Origin: Planctomycetaceae bacterium
GTDB lineage: Bacteria; Planctomycetota; Planctomycetia; Pirellulales; Pirellulaceae
Assembly: GCA_007129635.1 (NCBI GenBank)
Contig: SKVE01000746.1
Coordinates: 1-16,097, forward strand
DNA length: 16,097 bases
Reading direction: 5' to 3'
The position numbers and the translations under genes are program-made. The first letter of the stretch is position 1, and each line of letters starts with the position of its first letter. A model generated the notes under the pieces. That model searched no databases. It saw nothing but the letters and a program-made list of their open reading frames with translations, and was not told the origin of the DNA. Shown here piece by piece: positions 6,565 through 14,446 of this stretch.

Positions 6565-8634
6565 ATGCGGAGCTGGCAGTCAGTGGAAGGGGCGGCTTTT
6601 CCCTTGGGAGCAACGTGGATCGCGGGTGAAGAGGCGTTCAATTTCGCCTTGTACTCGAAACACGCCACGGCGGTGACCCTGTTGTTGTACACCGAGGACG
6701 ATGTCGAACAACCCGTTCTGGAATATCGGTTCGATCATTTGCGCAACAAGTCCGGTCGCATCTGGCATTGCCGCATCCCCCGAGCACAAATGGGCGGAGC
6801 CAAGTTTTACGCGTATCGAGTCGACGGGCCGAAGACGAACGGCCAGTACGATATGCACGCGTTTGATGTGGAAAAGATCTTGCTAGATCCCTATGCATCC
6901 AGTGTCTTTTTCCCCAAAACGTTCGACCGCGATGTAGCGATGAGCCCCGGACCCAATGATGGCCAAGCTCCGCTGGGTGTGCTGCACCAGCATCAGCCCC
7001 CCTTTGATTGGCGTCACGAAACGCCCGCTTGGACCTTCCATGAACACGATCTGGTTATCTACGAGATGCATGTCAAGGGCTTCACCCAGCACCCCAGCAG
7101 CGGCGTTTCGCCAGAAAAGCGGGGCAAGTTCTTAGGGGTCATCGAACGGATCGATTATCTGAAAGAGCTGGGTGTCACTGCGGTAGAACTCCTGCCTGTC
7201 CATCAATTCGATCCCCAAGAAGGCAACTACTGGGGCTATATGACCTTGAGTTTCTTCGCGCCGCACGAGCAGTATGCGGTCGAGCCGGACAATGCGCACA
7301 ACGAGTTTCGCGAGATGGTCCGGGCGCTTCACGCGGCAGGGATCGAGGTCATTTTGGATGTCGTTTTCAACCACACGGCCGAGGGGGATCATCGCGGGCC
7401 GTGCTACAGTTTCAAGGGCATCGACAACAGCACCTACTACATGACGACCGGGGATCCTCAGCGGCCGTATCAGAACTTTTCCGGAACCGGCAACACGCTG
7501 CACTGCGCGAACCGATACGTCGCGCGCATGGTTTTGGATAGCCTGCGGCATTGGGTCCAGCGTTGTCATGTCGACGGGTTCCGGTTCGATCTGGCGTCGG
7601 TCTTCAATCGGCGTTCCGATGGTTCGGTTTCCTGGGGAGATTCGGCGATCATCTCGGCCATCCGCTCGGACCCGACCTTGGGGAAGATCCGGCTGATCGC
7701 CGAACCGTGGGATGCGCGCGGGTTGGTCCAACTGGGAGCCGCCTTTCCTGGGAAACGATGGTTCCAGTGGAATGGCAGGTACCGCGACGACATGCGACGG
7801 TTCGTGCGTGGGGACAGCGATTGCATCAAGGATGTGATGTGTCGTCTGTACGGCAGCGACGATCTGTTTCCCGATGATCTGATGAACGCTTATCATCCTT
7901 ACCAGAGCGTCAATTATGTCAACTCGCACGATGGGTTCACGCTGTACGATCAAGTCTCCTACAACATGCGGCACAACGATGCCAACGGGGAAGACAATCG
8001 AGACGGACACCGCGAAAATTTCAGTTGGAATTGTGGTTGGGAAGGCGACCAGGGCGCGCCGCCCGAGGTGCTGGCGTTGCGGCGACGCCAGGTTCGCAAT
8101 TTCTTCGCCTTGCTGATGGTCTCCAACGGCACGCCCATGTTCGTCGCGGGCGACGAGTTCCTGAACACACAGCATGGCAATAACAACCCGTACAACCAGG
8201 ATAACGAAACAACCTGGCTGGACTGGCGTCTTTTGGATGCCAATCGCGACATCTTCCGGTTCTTTCGCCTGATGATCGCGTTCCGCAAAGCCCATCCCTC
8301 CATCGCTCGCAGCCGCTTCTGGCGAGACGATGTCCGCTGGTACGGGACGGGCCGCGACGTCGATATGTCCGCCAATTCCAGGCATTTGGCCTTCTTCCTG
8401 GACGGCCGTTCGCAAGAGGATGTCGATTTGTACGTGATGATCAATGCTCACGAAAAAGACCGCGCGTTCCAGATCCAGCAGTTTGCACCAAAACGGTGGC
8501 ATCTGGTCTGTGATACCAGCCGCGCCAGTCCGGAAGATATCTATTCGGAAGACCAGCAGCCGTTGATCGACTCCCCGCAGTACCTGGTCCCAGCACAATC
8601 GGTGGTGGTACTGCGGTCTGGACTAGGGCGGTGA
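6565..8634 (+). CDS. glgX: GlgX-type glycogen debranching enzyme (isoamylase-like, GH13)
   Basis: The enzyme cleaves alpha-1,6 branch links of glycogen or limit dextrin in the cytoplasm, and no signal peptide is present. The protein is 689 residues from ATG 6565, within the usual size of the GlgX/isoamylase group. An N-terminal CBM48-type domain (about 8-110, FPLGATW and NFALYSKHATAV) is followed by a GH13 barrel. The barrel carries the four family regions: D265VVFNH270; VDGFRFD with D342 as nucleophile; IAEPWD with E380 as acid/base; and NSHDG with D456 as transition-state stabiliser. NNPYNQDNETTWLDW is also characteristic of the debranching group. The C-terminal part (about 600-689) is the usual beta domain. 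No other glycogen gene is in the window, so it appears to be a single-gene unit with its own -10 box. TreX-like or isoamylase specificity cannot be separated from sequence by eye. Confidence 0.93.
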   Translation: MRSWQSVEGAAFPLGATWIAGEEAFNFALYSKHATAVTLLLYTEDDVEQPVLEYRFDHLRNKSGRIWHCRIPRAQMGGAKFYAYRVDGPKTNGQYDMHAFDVEKILLDPYASSVFFPKTFDRDVAMSPGPNDGQAPLGVLHQHQPPFDWRHETPAWTFHEHDLVIYEMHVKGFTQHPSSGVSPEKRGKFLGVIERIDYLKELGVTAVELLPVHQFDPQEGNYWGYMTLSFFAPHEQYAVEPDNAHNEFREMVRALHAAGIEVILDVVFNHTAEGDHRGPCYSFKGIDNSTYYMTTGDPQRPYQNFSGTGNTLHCANRYVARMVLDSLRHWVQRCHVDGFRFDLASVFNRRSDGSVSWGDSAIISAIRSDPTLGKIRLIAEPWDARGLVQLGAAFPGKRWFQWNGRYRDDMRRFVRGDSDCIKDVMCRLYGSDDLFPDDLMNAYHPYQSVNYVNSHDGFTLYDQVSYNMRHNDANGEDNRDGHRENFSWNCGWEGDQGAPPEVLALRRRQVRNFFALLMVSNGTPMFVAGDEFLNTQHGNNNPYNQDNETTWLDWRLLDANRDIFRFFRLMIAFRKAHPSIARSRFWRDDVRWYGTGRDVDMSANSRHLAFFLDGRSQEDVDLYVMINAHEKDRAFQIQQFAPKRWHLVCDTSRASPEDIYSEDQQPLIDSPQYLVPAQSVVVLRSGLGR

Positions 8635-8714
8635 CCGGCTTCGTTGCCCTAGGGTCTGGGAACCCGATGCGGGACATGGTATCGTAGCATGGCAGTGGCG
8701 ATGCCTGATCATCC

Positions 8715-8720
8715 AAGGAG
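8715..8720 (+). promoter_or_regulatory. Shine-Dalgarno AAGGAG that decides the start of the PQQ-propeller gene
   Basis: AAGGAG (8715-8720) lies 7 bases before ATG 8728, which opens directly into a signal peptide. The upstream in-frame starts at 8689 and 8701 would place 9-13 polar residues before it, so 8728 was chosen. Confidence 0.75.
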
Positions 8721-8727
8721 TACCGGT

Positions 8728-10026
8728 ATGTTAAAGCGATTGGTAGCGACAAGTCTGTTGCTGGGGCTTTGTTTATTGTCGTCCGTGGTCGTAGCTCAGT
8801 TTCCAACGGTTTCCGGCCAATGGCCTCAGTTTCGAGGCCCCTTGCGGGATGCGGTGTCATCGGACACCGGATTACTGACTCAATGGCCAGACACTGGACC
8901 CCCGTTGGTATGGCAAGCTCGGGGTGCTGGACGAGGTTATGGCACTGTGTCCATCGTCGGGGATCGGCTGTACACGCTAGGCGACGGTTCGTCGATTGTC
9001 CAGGATGCCGACGAGTACGTCGTGTGTTTCTCGAAGATCGATGGTGCCGTGATCTGGAAGACTCGGCTGGGACCGGCCTGGACCAGTGGCCGAGACGACT
9101 GGCAGAGTTCCCGATCAACTCCGACGGTGGATGGGGATCTGTTGTACATCTTGACCCCGCACGGGGATCTGGTTTGTCTGGAAACCGCAACGGGCGCCGA
9201 ACGTTGGCGAAAAAATATGGCCAAGGACTTCGGAGGCCAGAAGGGCGACATCTGGGGTTACAGCGAATCGGTGTTGATCGACGGCCAGCGTCTGATCTGC
9301 ACGCCGGGCGGGCGAACGGCGACGATGGTGGCCCTGGACAAATCGACGGGCGACGAGATCTGGAGAAGCGTCTGGGAAAACGATCGGGGCGCCGGGCACG
9401 CCTCGATCGTGATCAGCGAAGTGGCAAGCACGCGAGTGTATGTCAATACAACCGCAGGCGGAGCGTTGGGAGTGCGAGCCGAGGATGGTCATTTGTTGTG
9501 GACCTACGATATCGACCGCACGACGTCGGTAATCCCCAACCCGATCATCCGTGACGATCTGGTCTTTTTCACGGCCGGGTATCGACGAGGCGGCGCGTTG
9601 CTGCGTCAGGTTCCCGGCGACAACGGTGCGGTCGCGATCGAAACGGTGTACCCGTTGAACACGGAACTGACGAACAAGCACGGCGGTGTGGTGCTGGTCG
9701 GAGATCATCTGTACGGGGATACGGACGACCAGGGCATCCCCTACTGTGCAGAATTCATGACTGGCCAGATTGTATGGAAGGAACGCGGCCCGGGTCGCGG
9801 GTCGGCTGCTGTGGCAGCCGCTGACGGCCATTTGTACATCCGGTGGGCCAATGGCGTCATCGCGTTGGTCAAAGCGACGCCGGAAGGGTTCCAACAACGT
9901 GGCTCGTTCCAGATCCCCGGCAGCGGTGATCGTCCCAGTTGGTCGCATCCGGTGATCGTCGGTGGCCGTTTATACTTACGCGAGGGCGATGCGATCCTCT
10001 GCTACGATGTCACGAAGACGGACTGA
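8728..10026 (+). CDS. exported PQQ-like beta-propeller repeat protein
   Basis: The protein is 432 residues with a clear signal peptide (MLKRLVATSLLLGLCLLSSVVVA, cleavage near residue 23). The mature chain begins with the planctomycete-typical WPQFRGP motif. Repeated PQQ/BamB-like blades follow, each ending in a Gly-x-x-x-W pattern: DGAVIWKT, TGAERWRK, TGDEIWRS, DGHLLWTY and TGQIVWKE. Proteins of this kind form an eight-bladed propeller outside the cytoplasm. Some bind pyrroloquinoline quinone, but many have lost cofactor and catalysis, and no dehydrogenase signature is seen here. A scaffold or sensor role is therefore as likely as an enzymatic one. The gene leads a run of four closely spaced envelope genes (gaps 18, 9 and 30 bases). 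Fold assignment is firm, specific function unknown. Confidence 0.9.
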   Translation: MLKRLVATSLLLGLCLLSSVVVAQFPTVSGQWPQFRGPLRDAVSSDTGLLTQWPDTGPPLVWQARGAGRGYGTVSIVGDRLYTLGDGSSIVQDADEYVVCFSKIDGAVIWKTRLGPAWTSGRDDWQSSRSTPTVDGDLLYILTPHGDLVCLETATGAERWRKNMAKDFGGQKGDIWGYSESVLIDGQRLICTPGGRTATMVALDKSTGDEIWRSVWENDRGAGHASIVISEVASTRVYVNTTAGGALGVRAEDGHLLWTYDIDRTTSVIPNPIIRDDLVFFTAGYRRGGALLRQVPGDNGAVAIETVYPLNTELTNKHGGVVLVGDHLYGDTDDQGIPYCAEFMTGQIVWKERGPGRGSAAVAAADGHLYIRWANGVIALVKATPEGFQQRGSFQIPGSGDRPSWSHPVIVGGRLYLREGDAILCYDVTKTD

Positions 10027-10044
10027 TCGACGCCCATTGCCGTG

Positions 10045-12429
10045 ATGACCTTGAACACGCGAACCGAGTTCCGTACCGCGTTCCCTTTGTTAGCAGTGCT
10101 GGCAGCGGCGCTGTTCGCCTACTGGATGTCCCTGGCGCCACGGCCCGTACCGGCGGCGGCGCCGCTGGAGGGCTTCTCAGCGGAACGCGCGTACCGTCAT
10201 ATCGCATTGAACTGTACCGAGCCGCAGCCGGCAGGGTCCATCCAAAACGACCTGGCACGGATGGGCGTCGAGACCGAATTGGTGCTGCGGCACGAGAAGA
10301 CAGGCAATCGCCGCGTATCGCGTTGGCGAGCCGTTTTGGGACGGCTTCCCGGTACCGATTCGACGAAGGCGTTCGCCGTCGACGCTCATTTCGATTCGGT
10401 GCCTTGGGGGCCCGGCGCCGCCGACGACTTTTCAGGTATCGCCGCGATGCTCGAGGCCGCTCGCGCTCTGCAAGCCGGACCGCCGCTGCGGAACGACGTG
10501 ATCTTTGTCTTCACCGATCAGGAAGAGTTCGATATGGGCGGCGCCAAGGCATTCCGGGACCATCCCTGGTTCCAGGAAGTCGGCGTCATGCTGGGGCTGG
10601 AAGCGCGAGGCACCTCCGGGCCAGCCCTGATGTTCGAAACCTCGCCCAACAACGGTTTCGTGGTTCGCCAACTGGCTCGAGCTCGAGTCGGGGCACGCGC
10701 AAATTCCGTGATGGATGACTTTTACCAGCAGATGCCGTTCAACACGGACTTTAGTCACTACAAGCAGCATGTGGCCGGGTTGAACATCGCGTATATCAAC
10801 CACTTCGAACATTATCACACGATGCTGGACCACCCGGAGAATGTCAGCCTGGCCAGCTTGCAACATCTGGGGGATTATGTGTTGGGCCTGGCACGACACT
10901 TCGGCAATCTGCCGCTACACGATTGCTACGCGTCCAATGTCGCTTACTTCAATACCCTGGGCGGGCACATGGTGGTGTATCCGTTGGCCTGGGGCTGGCC
11001 ATTGGCCGTGCTCGCGTGGACCGCCACGCTGCTTGTGCTAGGCTGGGGGGTCAGCCGTCAACGCATCGCCCTCAGCAAAATCCTGCTGGGATTGATGGGC
11101 ATCCTGATCGCCATGCTGGTGTCTTCCGCCATCATCGGCGGGATCAGTTACCTGCTTTATCAACGCTTCACCGAAGCCGCCTTGTATCAAAGCTTACGGT
11201 ACGTGTTGGCATTCCACTTGGGAGCATTCGGCATCCTGATGTTGACGGTGGGCGTGTTGCGTGCGTGGGTCCGGCCGCAGGAGTTTTTGGCGAGTGCCGT
11301 CGTGGGATGGGCTCTGGCATTGGTGGCGGTCCAGGCTTGGGCGCCGGGCGGAGCACCCCTGGCGCTGATCCCGCTGCTGTTGGGCTGCCTATGCCTGCTG
11401 GTTCTTCTGAGCGTCACACCCGATCGATCGCCCTCGGTCACGGCTGTCCGTTGGTCGGTGGTTCTGGTCATCCCCGCCATCATGATTCACGCTCCGCTGC
11501 TGGTCATTTCGGCCAACGCCTTGACTTTCCTAGGGGCGTTCATGCTGGTGCCAACGGCGGTGCTGCTGACCGGATTGGTTTTACCGCAGCTTGCATCGAT
11601 GTCCCGCGCCAGCCTGTTCAAGGTAGCAGCGGGTTCGAAGCTGGTCGCAGCGCTGCTGATGATCGCCGGCTATGTCGGCACGTTACCCAGCCCGAGCAGT
11701 CCCCGGCTGCACAGTTTGTCGTACGGCGTGGATTTCGACCAGCAGCAAGCCTGGTGGTTTAGCGGAGATCGCGACCTGGACGAATGGACCTCGCAGTTCA
11801 TCCCCGAAGGGACGCAGCGGCGACGGCTTCCGGAATTTGTCGAGCAGGATGGGCAGGATTATTTCGTCGCTCCCGCGCCGTTGCCGCCCTTTTCTCGCCC
11901 CGTCCTCGAGGTGCGTGACGATCGTGTGGAAGGATCTCGGCGGATCCTCCAGTGCCGATTGAACTCGCCACGCGACGCGCAACGCATTTGGTTGCAGGCC
12001 GTGTCTGGAAGAGTTCATTCGGCCGAAATCTTGGGACATGAACTGGAGGGCGCCAAACAGCATTGGCAAGCCCGGTTCGATCTGCTGCCTCGCGAGGGCG
12101 CGGACCTGCGACTGGAGGTCGAGGCCGGAACTCCGCTGGTGTTTTCCGTCCGGGAACAGTCGTTCGGTCTACCCGAGCTGGCCGTCATCACGCCTCGCCC
12201 ATCCCATCTGATCCCGGAACCCAATCGGCGCATGGACCGCAGCCGGGCGATGCACAGCGATTTTACCTACTCCATCGCCACCATCGATTTGGGCTGGGGT
12301 TCCGCCTCGGATCTATCGTCGCGATTCGAGAACACTTGTCCCCAAGGCATTCCGCTGGAGTCGCTCTCCGTCAGGTCAGGATGCCCTGGATTTCAACCGG
12401 TTTTGATGACGGCCACTGAGCCGCATTGA
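10045..12429 (+). CDS. polytopic membrane M28-family metallopeptidase (ERMP1-like architecture)
   Basis: The protein is 794 residues from ATG 10045; GTG 10042 is an equal alternative, and no good Shine-Dalgarno is seen. One N-terminal membrane segment (about 12-30) is followed by an M28 zinc peptidase domain (about 45-295). The expected two-metal ligands are visible: H115 and D117 in AHFDSV, the Asp pair 127-128 in GAADDFSG, E160-E161 in TDQEEFD, E186 in LEARG, and H258 in the YHTMLD motif. The second half has about eight hydrophobic segments between residues 311 and 545, then a soluble C-terminal domain of about 245 residues. This layout resembles the eukaryotic ER metallopeptidase ERMP1/Fxna and its bacterial relatives, and predicts aminopeptidase-type activity facing the periplasm. 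Substrate is unknown. It sits 18 bases after the PQQ-propeller gene and 9 bases before the HMA lipoprotein gene. Confidence 0.9.
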   Translation: MTLNTRTEFRTAFPLLAVLAAALFAYWMSLAPRPVPAAAPLEGFSAERAYRHIALNCTEPQPAGSIQNDLARMGVETELVLRHEKTGNRRVSRWRAVLGRLPGTDSTKAFAVDAHFDSVPWGPGAADDFSGIAAMLEAARALQAGPPLRNDVIFVFTDQEEFDMGGAKAFRDHPWFQEVGVMLGLEARGTSGPALMFETSPNNGFVVRQLARARVGARANSVMDDFYQQMPFNTDFSHYKQHVAGLNIAYINHFEHYHTMLDHPENVSLASLQHLGDYVLGLARHFGNLPLHDCYASNVAYFNTLGGHMVVYPLAWGWPLAVLAWTATLLVLGWGVSRQRIALSKILLGLMGILIAMLVSSAIIGGISYLLYQRFTEAALYQSLRYVLAFHLGAFGILMLTVGVLRAWVRPQEFLASAVVGWALALVAVQAWAPGGAPLALIPLLLGCLCLLVLLSVTPDRSPSVTAVRWSVVLVIPAIMIHAPLLVISANALTFLGAFMLVPTAVLLTGLVLPQLASMSRASLFKVAAGSKLVAALLMIAGYVGTLPSPSSPRLHSLSYGVDFDQQQAWWFSGDRDLDEWTSQFIPEGTQRRRLPEFVEQDGQDYFVAPAPLPPFSRPVLEVRDDRVEGSRRILQCRLNSPRDAQRIWLQAVSGRVHSAEILGHELEGAKQHWQARFDLLPREGADLRLEVEAGTPLVFSVREQSFGLPELAVITPRPSHLIPEPNRRMDRSRAMHSDFTYSIATIDLGWGSASDLSSRFENTCPQGIPLESLSVRSGCPGFQPVLMTATEPH

Positions 12430-12438
12430 GGAGATACC

Positions 12439-12816
12439 ATGAACCATCGATCGAAAACCCGAACATTGTTTGCGTCAGGAGTCTGTCTATTGTTTGTCGT
12501 ATGCCTGCTGGCGATCAGCGGGTGCGGTTCACAGGAAGATTCCCCCGCACAATCCGCGACGCCGATCGTTCCGGCAGGCCAGACCGTTTCTCTAAGCGTG
12601 CCGACCATGCATTGCGAAGCCGGTTGTTTTTCGAAGATCAGGGAAGAACTGGAAAAACACGCGGGCGTGGCGGAGGTCACACTGGCCGAGCAAGCCAGCG
12701 AAGACCGCTTGGATAACCGAGTCGTCTATGTTCGGACGGATGCTCCGTTCGACTCGGCCGACGCTATCGCTGCGCTCGACGGCCTGGGCTTTCCGAAAGT
12801 CTCGGTCCAGCGCTGA
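12439..12816 (+). CDS. lipoprotein with heavy-metal-associated (HMA-type) domain
   Basis: The protein is 125 residues. GAGGAG at 12428-12433 overlaps the preceding stop codon and lies 5 bases before ATG 12439, so translation is probably coupled. The N-terminus is a lipoprotein signal with lipobox ISGC, placing lipidated Cys29 at the membrane. After a short Pro/Ala/Ser linker comes a ferredoxin-like HMA fold (about 49-125) with M57-H-C59-E-A-G-C63 in the metal-loop position. Classical HMA domains have CXXC, whereas here the cysteines are three residues apart. The rest matches the fold: an amphipathic helix (SKIREELEKH), GVAEVTL, and a final AALDGLGF strand region. It probably binds a soft metal such as copper or zinc at the outer face of the membrane, as inferred from the fold. 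It is followed 30 bases later by a second lipoprotein. Confidence 0.85.
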   Translation: MNHRSKTRTLFASGVCLLFVVCLLAISGCGSQEDSPAQSATPIVPAGQTVSLSVPTMHCEAGCFSKIREELEKHAGVAEVTLAEQASEDRLDNRVVYVRTDAPFDSADAIAALDGLGFPKVSVQR

Positions 12817-12834
12817 TTGCCACCCGGATGGTAC

Positions 12835-12838
12835 GGAG
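12835..12838 (+). promoter_or_regulatory. Shine-Dalgarno GGAG that decides the start of the DUF3299-like gene
   Basis: The frame is open from TTG 12817, but GGAG at 12835-12838 lies 8 bases before ATG 12847. That start gives a normal lipoprotein signal peptide, so it was chosen. Confidence 0.55.
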
Positions 12839-12846
12839 ACTCAGCG

Positions 12847-13452
12847 ATGCCGATGAAATGGACGCACTGCTTACGCTGCGGCCTGAGGGTGGTGGCCATC
12901 GGAGGGGCGCTGGCGCTGCTGACCGGTTGCCGAGCACAGGTCGCTCCCGACTTAGGCGACTATCCGCCCATCGCGGAAGATCCGGCGGATCGGGACACGA
13001 AGTCGCTGGCGGACAAAGAATCGTCATCACCAGCCGTTGCTGCCCGCAGCGCCCCCAATCGCCGTGCGCGCGACAAAGACCAGTTGCTGACGATTACCTT
13101 CGATGATTTAAAAGTGAACATCCAGGCCGACCAGTTGTTCGAAGCGTCGATGGCAACCGATCGAGTCCGCGAATTGGACGGCCAGCGGGTGCGAATTCGA
13201 GGGTTCCTGTTCCCCGCCATCTTCCAGCAGACGGGGATCAGGAGCTTTCCGCTGGTGATGAACACCGACTGCAAGTTCGGCCCCGGCGAGCAGGCGCATC
13301 ATGTGATCTTGGTCGAGATGATCGACGGCGCATCGACCTCGTACACGGTACGTCCGATCGCTGTCACCGGACGCCTGACCCTGGCTCCCTGGACCGGTCC
13401 CGACGGCAACACGTGGGCCTTGTACCATATCGCCGGAGAACGCGTCGACTAA
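12847..13452 (+). CDS. lipoprotein with DUF3299-like domain
   Basis: The protein is 201 residues from ATG 12847. Basic residues and a hydrophobic stretch lead to a lipobox LTGC (lipidated Cys28). A polar, probably disordered linker (about 30-78) joins it to a beta-rich domain (about 80-198). Its segments ITFDDLKVNI, ELDGQRVRIRGFLFP, SFPLVMNTDCKFGP and PIAVTGRLTL follow the pattern of DUF3299-type proteins (Leu-Asp-Gly-x-x-Val-x-Ile-x-Gly-(Phe/Tyr) core). Cys142 and the His pair at 151-152 are the only obvious candidate metal or redox residues in the mature domain. The family has no established function. In other bacteria such proteins are often seen near metal-related or ABC-exporter genes, and here the neighbour is an HMA lipoprotein, so a role in envelope metal handling is a reasonable inference. 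It is the last gene of its run. Confidence 0.75.
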   Translation: MPMKWTHCLRCGLRVVAIGGALALLTGCRAQVAPDLGDYPPIAEDPADRDTKSLADKESSSPAVAARSAPNRRARDKDQLLTITFDDLKVNIQADQLFEASMATDRVRELDGQRVRIRGFLFPAIFQQTGIRSFPLVMNTDCKFGPGEQAHHVILVEMIDGASTSYTVRPIAVTGRLTLAPWTGPDGNTWALYHIAGERVD

Positions 13453-13459
13453 CAGTCGC

Positions 13460-13498
13460 CGACCGAAGGTCTCCCGCGATATTGGAGACCTTCGGTCG
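13460..13498 (+). terminator. perfect 15-bp hairpin after the lipoprotein genes
   Basis: CGACCGAAGGTCTCC (13460-13474) and GGAGACCTTCGGTCG (13484-13498) are exact reverse complements with a 9-base loop. The hairpin starts 7 bases after the stop codon. No T-run follows, so it is either a U-less intrinsic terminator or a 3' RNA-stabilising structure. Its position at the end of the four-gene run supports a transcript-end role. Confidence 0.6.
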
Positions 13499-13614
13499 CC
13501 CGGCTGGCTCGGTCAGAGACCGGCCACAGCGCTGCGGGTAGATGATTCTCTGCGCGTTGCCTGAGTGGCTTCTCACCGCGGCGAATTTGCTGTGGAAGTG
13601 GAGGGCATGTCATT

Positions 13615-13962
13615 TCAACCGGTCGGGACGAGGTTGATCGCGGCAGCACCCAGTTCGTCGAACAGTTCGGCGAACAGTTCGGCGGAGAGTTCGTCGGAGA
13701 GTTCGTCGAACAGCTCGTCGGAGAGTTCGTCGAATGGGGACGAGGCTTGTCCGAGTTGCCTGAACACGCGGTCACTCCAAGCGAAATCCGATCGTTTGGG
13801 CAGTCGGGACGCCCACTCGTCCATTGTCTGCGAACGAGGTGTTGAAGGTTCGCCTTGATCGAGGGTGGCTGAACGCCAGAGAGCGTCCGCAACGGGAGCC
13901 AGCGTCCCTATCTCTGTTTCTGCCCAAAATTCACCTTCGCCATCAGCAAGCGCAAAGTTCAA
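13615..13962 (-). CDS. questionable hypothetical protein ending in DEL-type tetrapeptide repeats
   Basis: This - strand frame is not recognised. From TTG 13962 it gives 115 residues. The reading frame extends upstream to a stop just before KGELQINY, so an ATT start at 13971 (with GGGGGAG about 6 bases before it) is also possible. The first 80 residues have a protein-like composition (three Trp, acidic and hydrophobic balance, codons like those of neighbours). The rest is a run of four-residue repeats (FDEL, SDEL, FDEL, SDEL, SAEL, FAEL, FDEL), acidic and amphipathic, encoded by a 12-bp tandem repeat. No signal peptide or domain is visible. It could be a small real protein, or the C-terminal remnant of a larger gene whose front was lost. 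It is the only - strand candidate gene besides the pseudogene. Confidence 0.35.
   Translation of the reverse strand: MNFALADGEGEFWAETEIGTLAPVADALWRSATLDQGEPSTPRSQTMDEWASRLPKRSDFAWSDRVFRQLGQASSPFDELSDELFDELSDELSAELFAELFDELGAAAINLVPTG
13652..13735. repeat. 12-bp tandem repeat, seven units
   Basis: Seven contiguous 12-base units with consensus AGTTCGTCGRAS run from 13652 to 13735: AGTTCGTCGAAC, AGTTCGGCGAAC, AGTTCGGCGGAG, AGTTCGTCGGAG, AGTTCGTCGAAC, AGCTCGTCGGAG, AGTTCGTCGAAT. The period is a multiple of three, so it keeps frame. On the - strand it codes (S/F)(D/A)EL tetrapeptides, and on the + strand a Ser-rich run. Units differ at only a few positions, which points to recent expansion by slippage. 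Confidence 0.9.
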
Positions 13963-13971
13963 GTAGTTAAT

Positions 13972-14446
13972 CTGAAGCTCCCCCCTTCTATCGAGCTATA
14001 CCTTGCTCGCAAATGCAATAATAATAGGGCGTATCTCTCGAATTGGCAGAGACAAGAGCGAGACTGCGTTGGCATGTACATGTCAAAAAAAGTAACAGCG
14101 GGATTCGCGTCATGGCAACGACCGTTCCTTTTCAGCAATCGAGGGTGAATCTTGACTCGTAATCATGCCCCGATGACCACGCGGACAAACGACCGATACT
14201 TGTTCAGTCTCTCGCCTTAGCGGATCCTCGTCAACTTGACGCCGATGACCGGCAAGATGGCCCGTTCTACTGTTGACGAGCCGAAGTGCGCGTTCTACCG
14301 GGCTGGGGGCTGTTTCCAAGCTTCGCTCGACTTGCGATAATCGGCCGGAAAGTCACCGGCTGTCGAATGCCGTGTGAGAAGAAACGCAACCACCTGGCAA
14401 CAGCAGCGATTTGAACGATGATGACCCAGGACGGGAAACAAAAGCC
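13972..14446. other. about 475-base gap without a supportable gene
   Basis: Short frames here lack starts with Shine-Dalgarno sites, signal peptides or recognisable domains. The stretch is more A+T-rich near 14000-14100 (CAATAATAATAGG near 14018, AAAAAAA near 14085), where a promoter for the amidohydrolase pair could lie, but no clear -35/-10 pair was found. It also contains a 9-bp inverted repeat, CTCGTCAAC (14227-14235) with GTTGACGAG (14272-14280), of unknown meaning. Confidence 0.5.

Noticed and set aside
7132..8598. 488-residue open frame on the - strand
   Set aside because: It is the exact antisense of the glgX catalytic region. All recognisable motifs are on the + strand, and the - strand translation matches no family I know.
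8623..8652. CTAGGGC (8623-8629) and GCCCTAG (8646-8652) hairpin at the end of glgX
   Set aside because: The 7-bp stem overlaps the stop codon, has a 16-base loop and no T-run, so it is too weak to call a terminator.
13652..13735. Short regular repeats considered as a CRISPR array
   Set aside because: Units of 12 bases are contiguous, without spacers, and no cas genes are nearby.
13565..13858. 97-residue Ser-rich + strand frame across the 12-bp repeat
   Set aside because: The Ser/Asn/Glu run comes only from the repeat and the flanks have no family resemblance. The - strand frame looks somewhat more protein-like, so only that one was listed, with low confidence.
14071..14084. Near-palindrome GGCATGTACATGTC as a possible operator
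   Set aside because: It has one mismatch, no second copy was noticed in the window, no promoter is recognised beside it, and it is more than 350 bases from the next start.
14110..14319. 69-residue - strand frame in the gap before the amidohydrolase genes
   Set aside because: Arg-rich composition, no start signal, no domain and no continuation; treated as chance.
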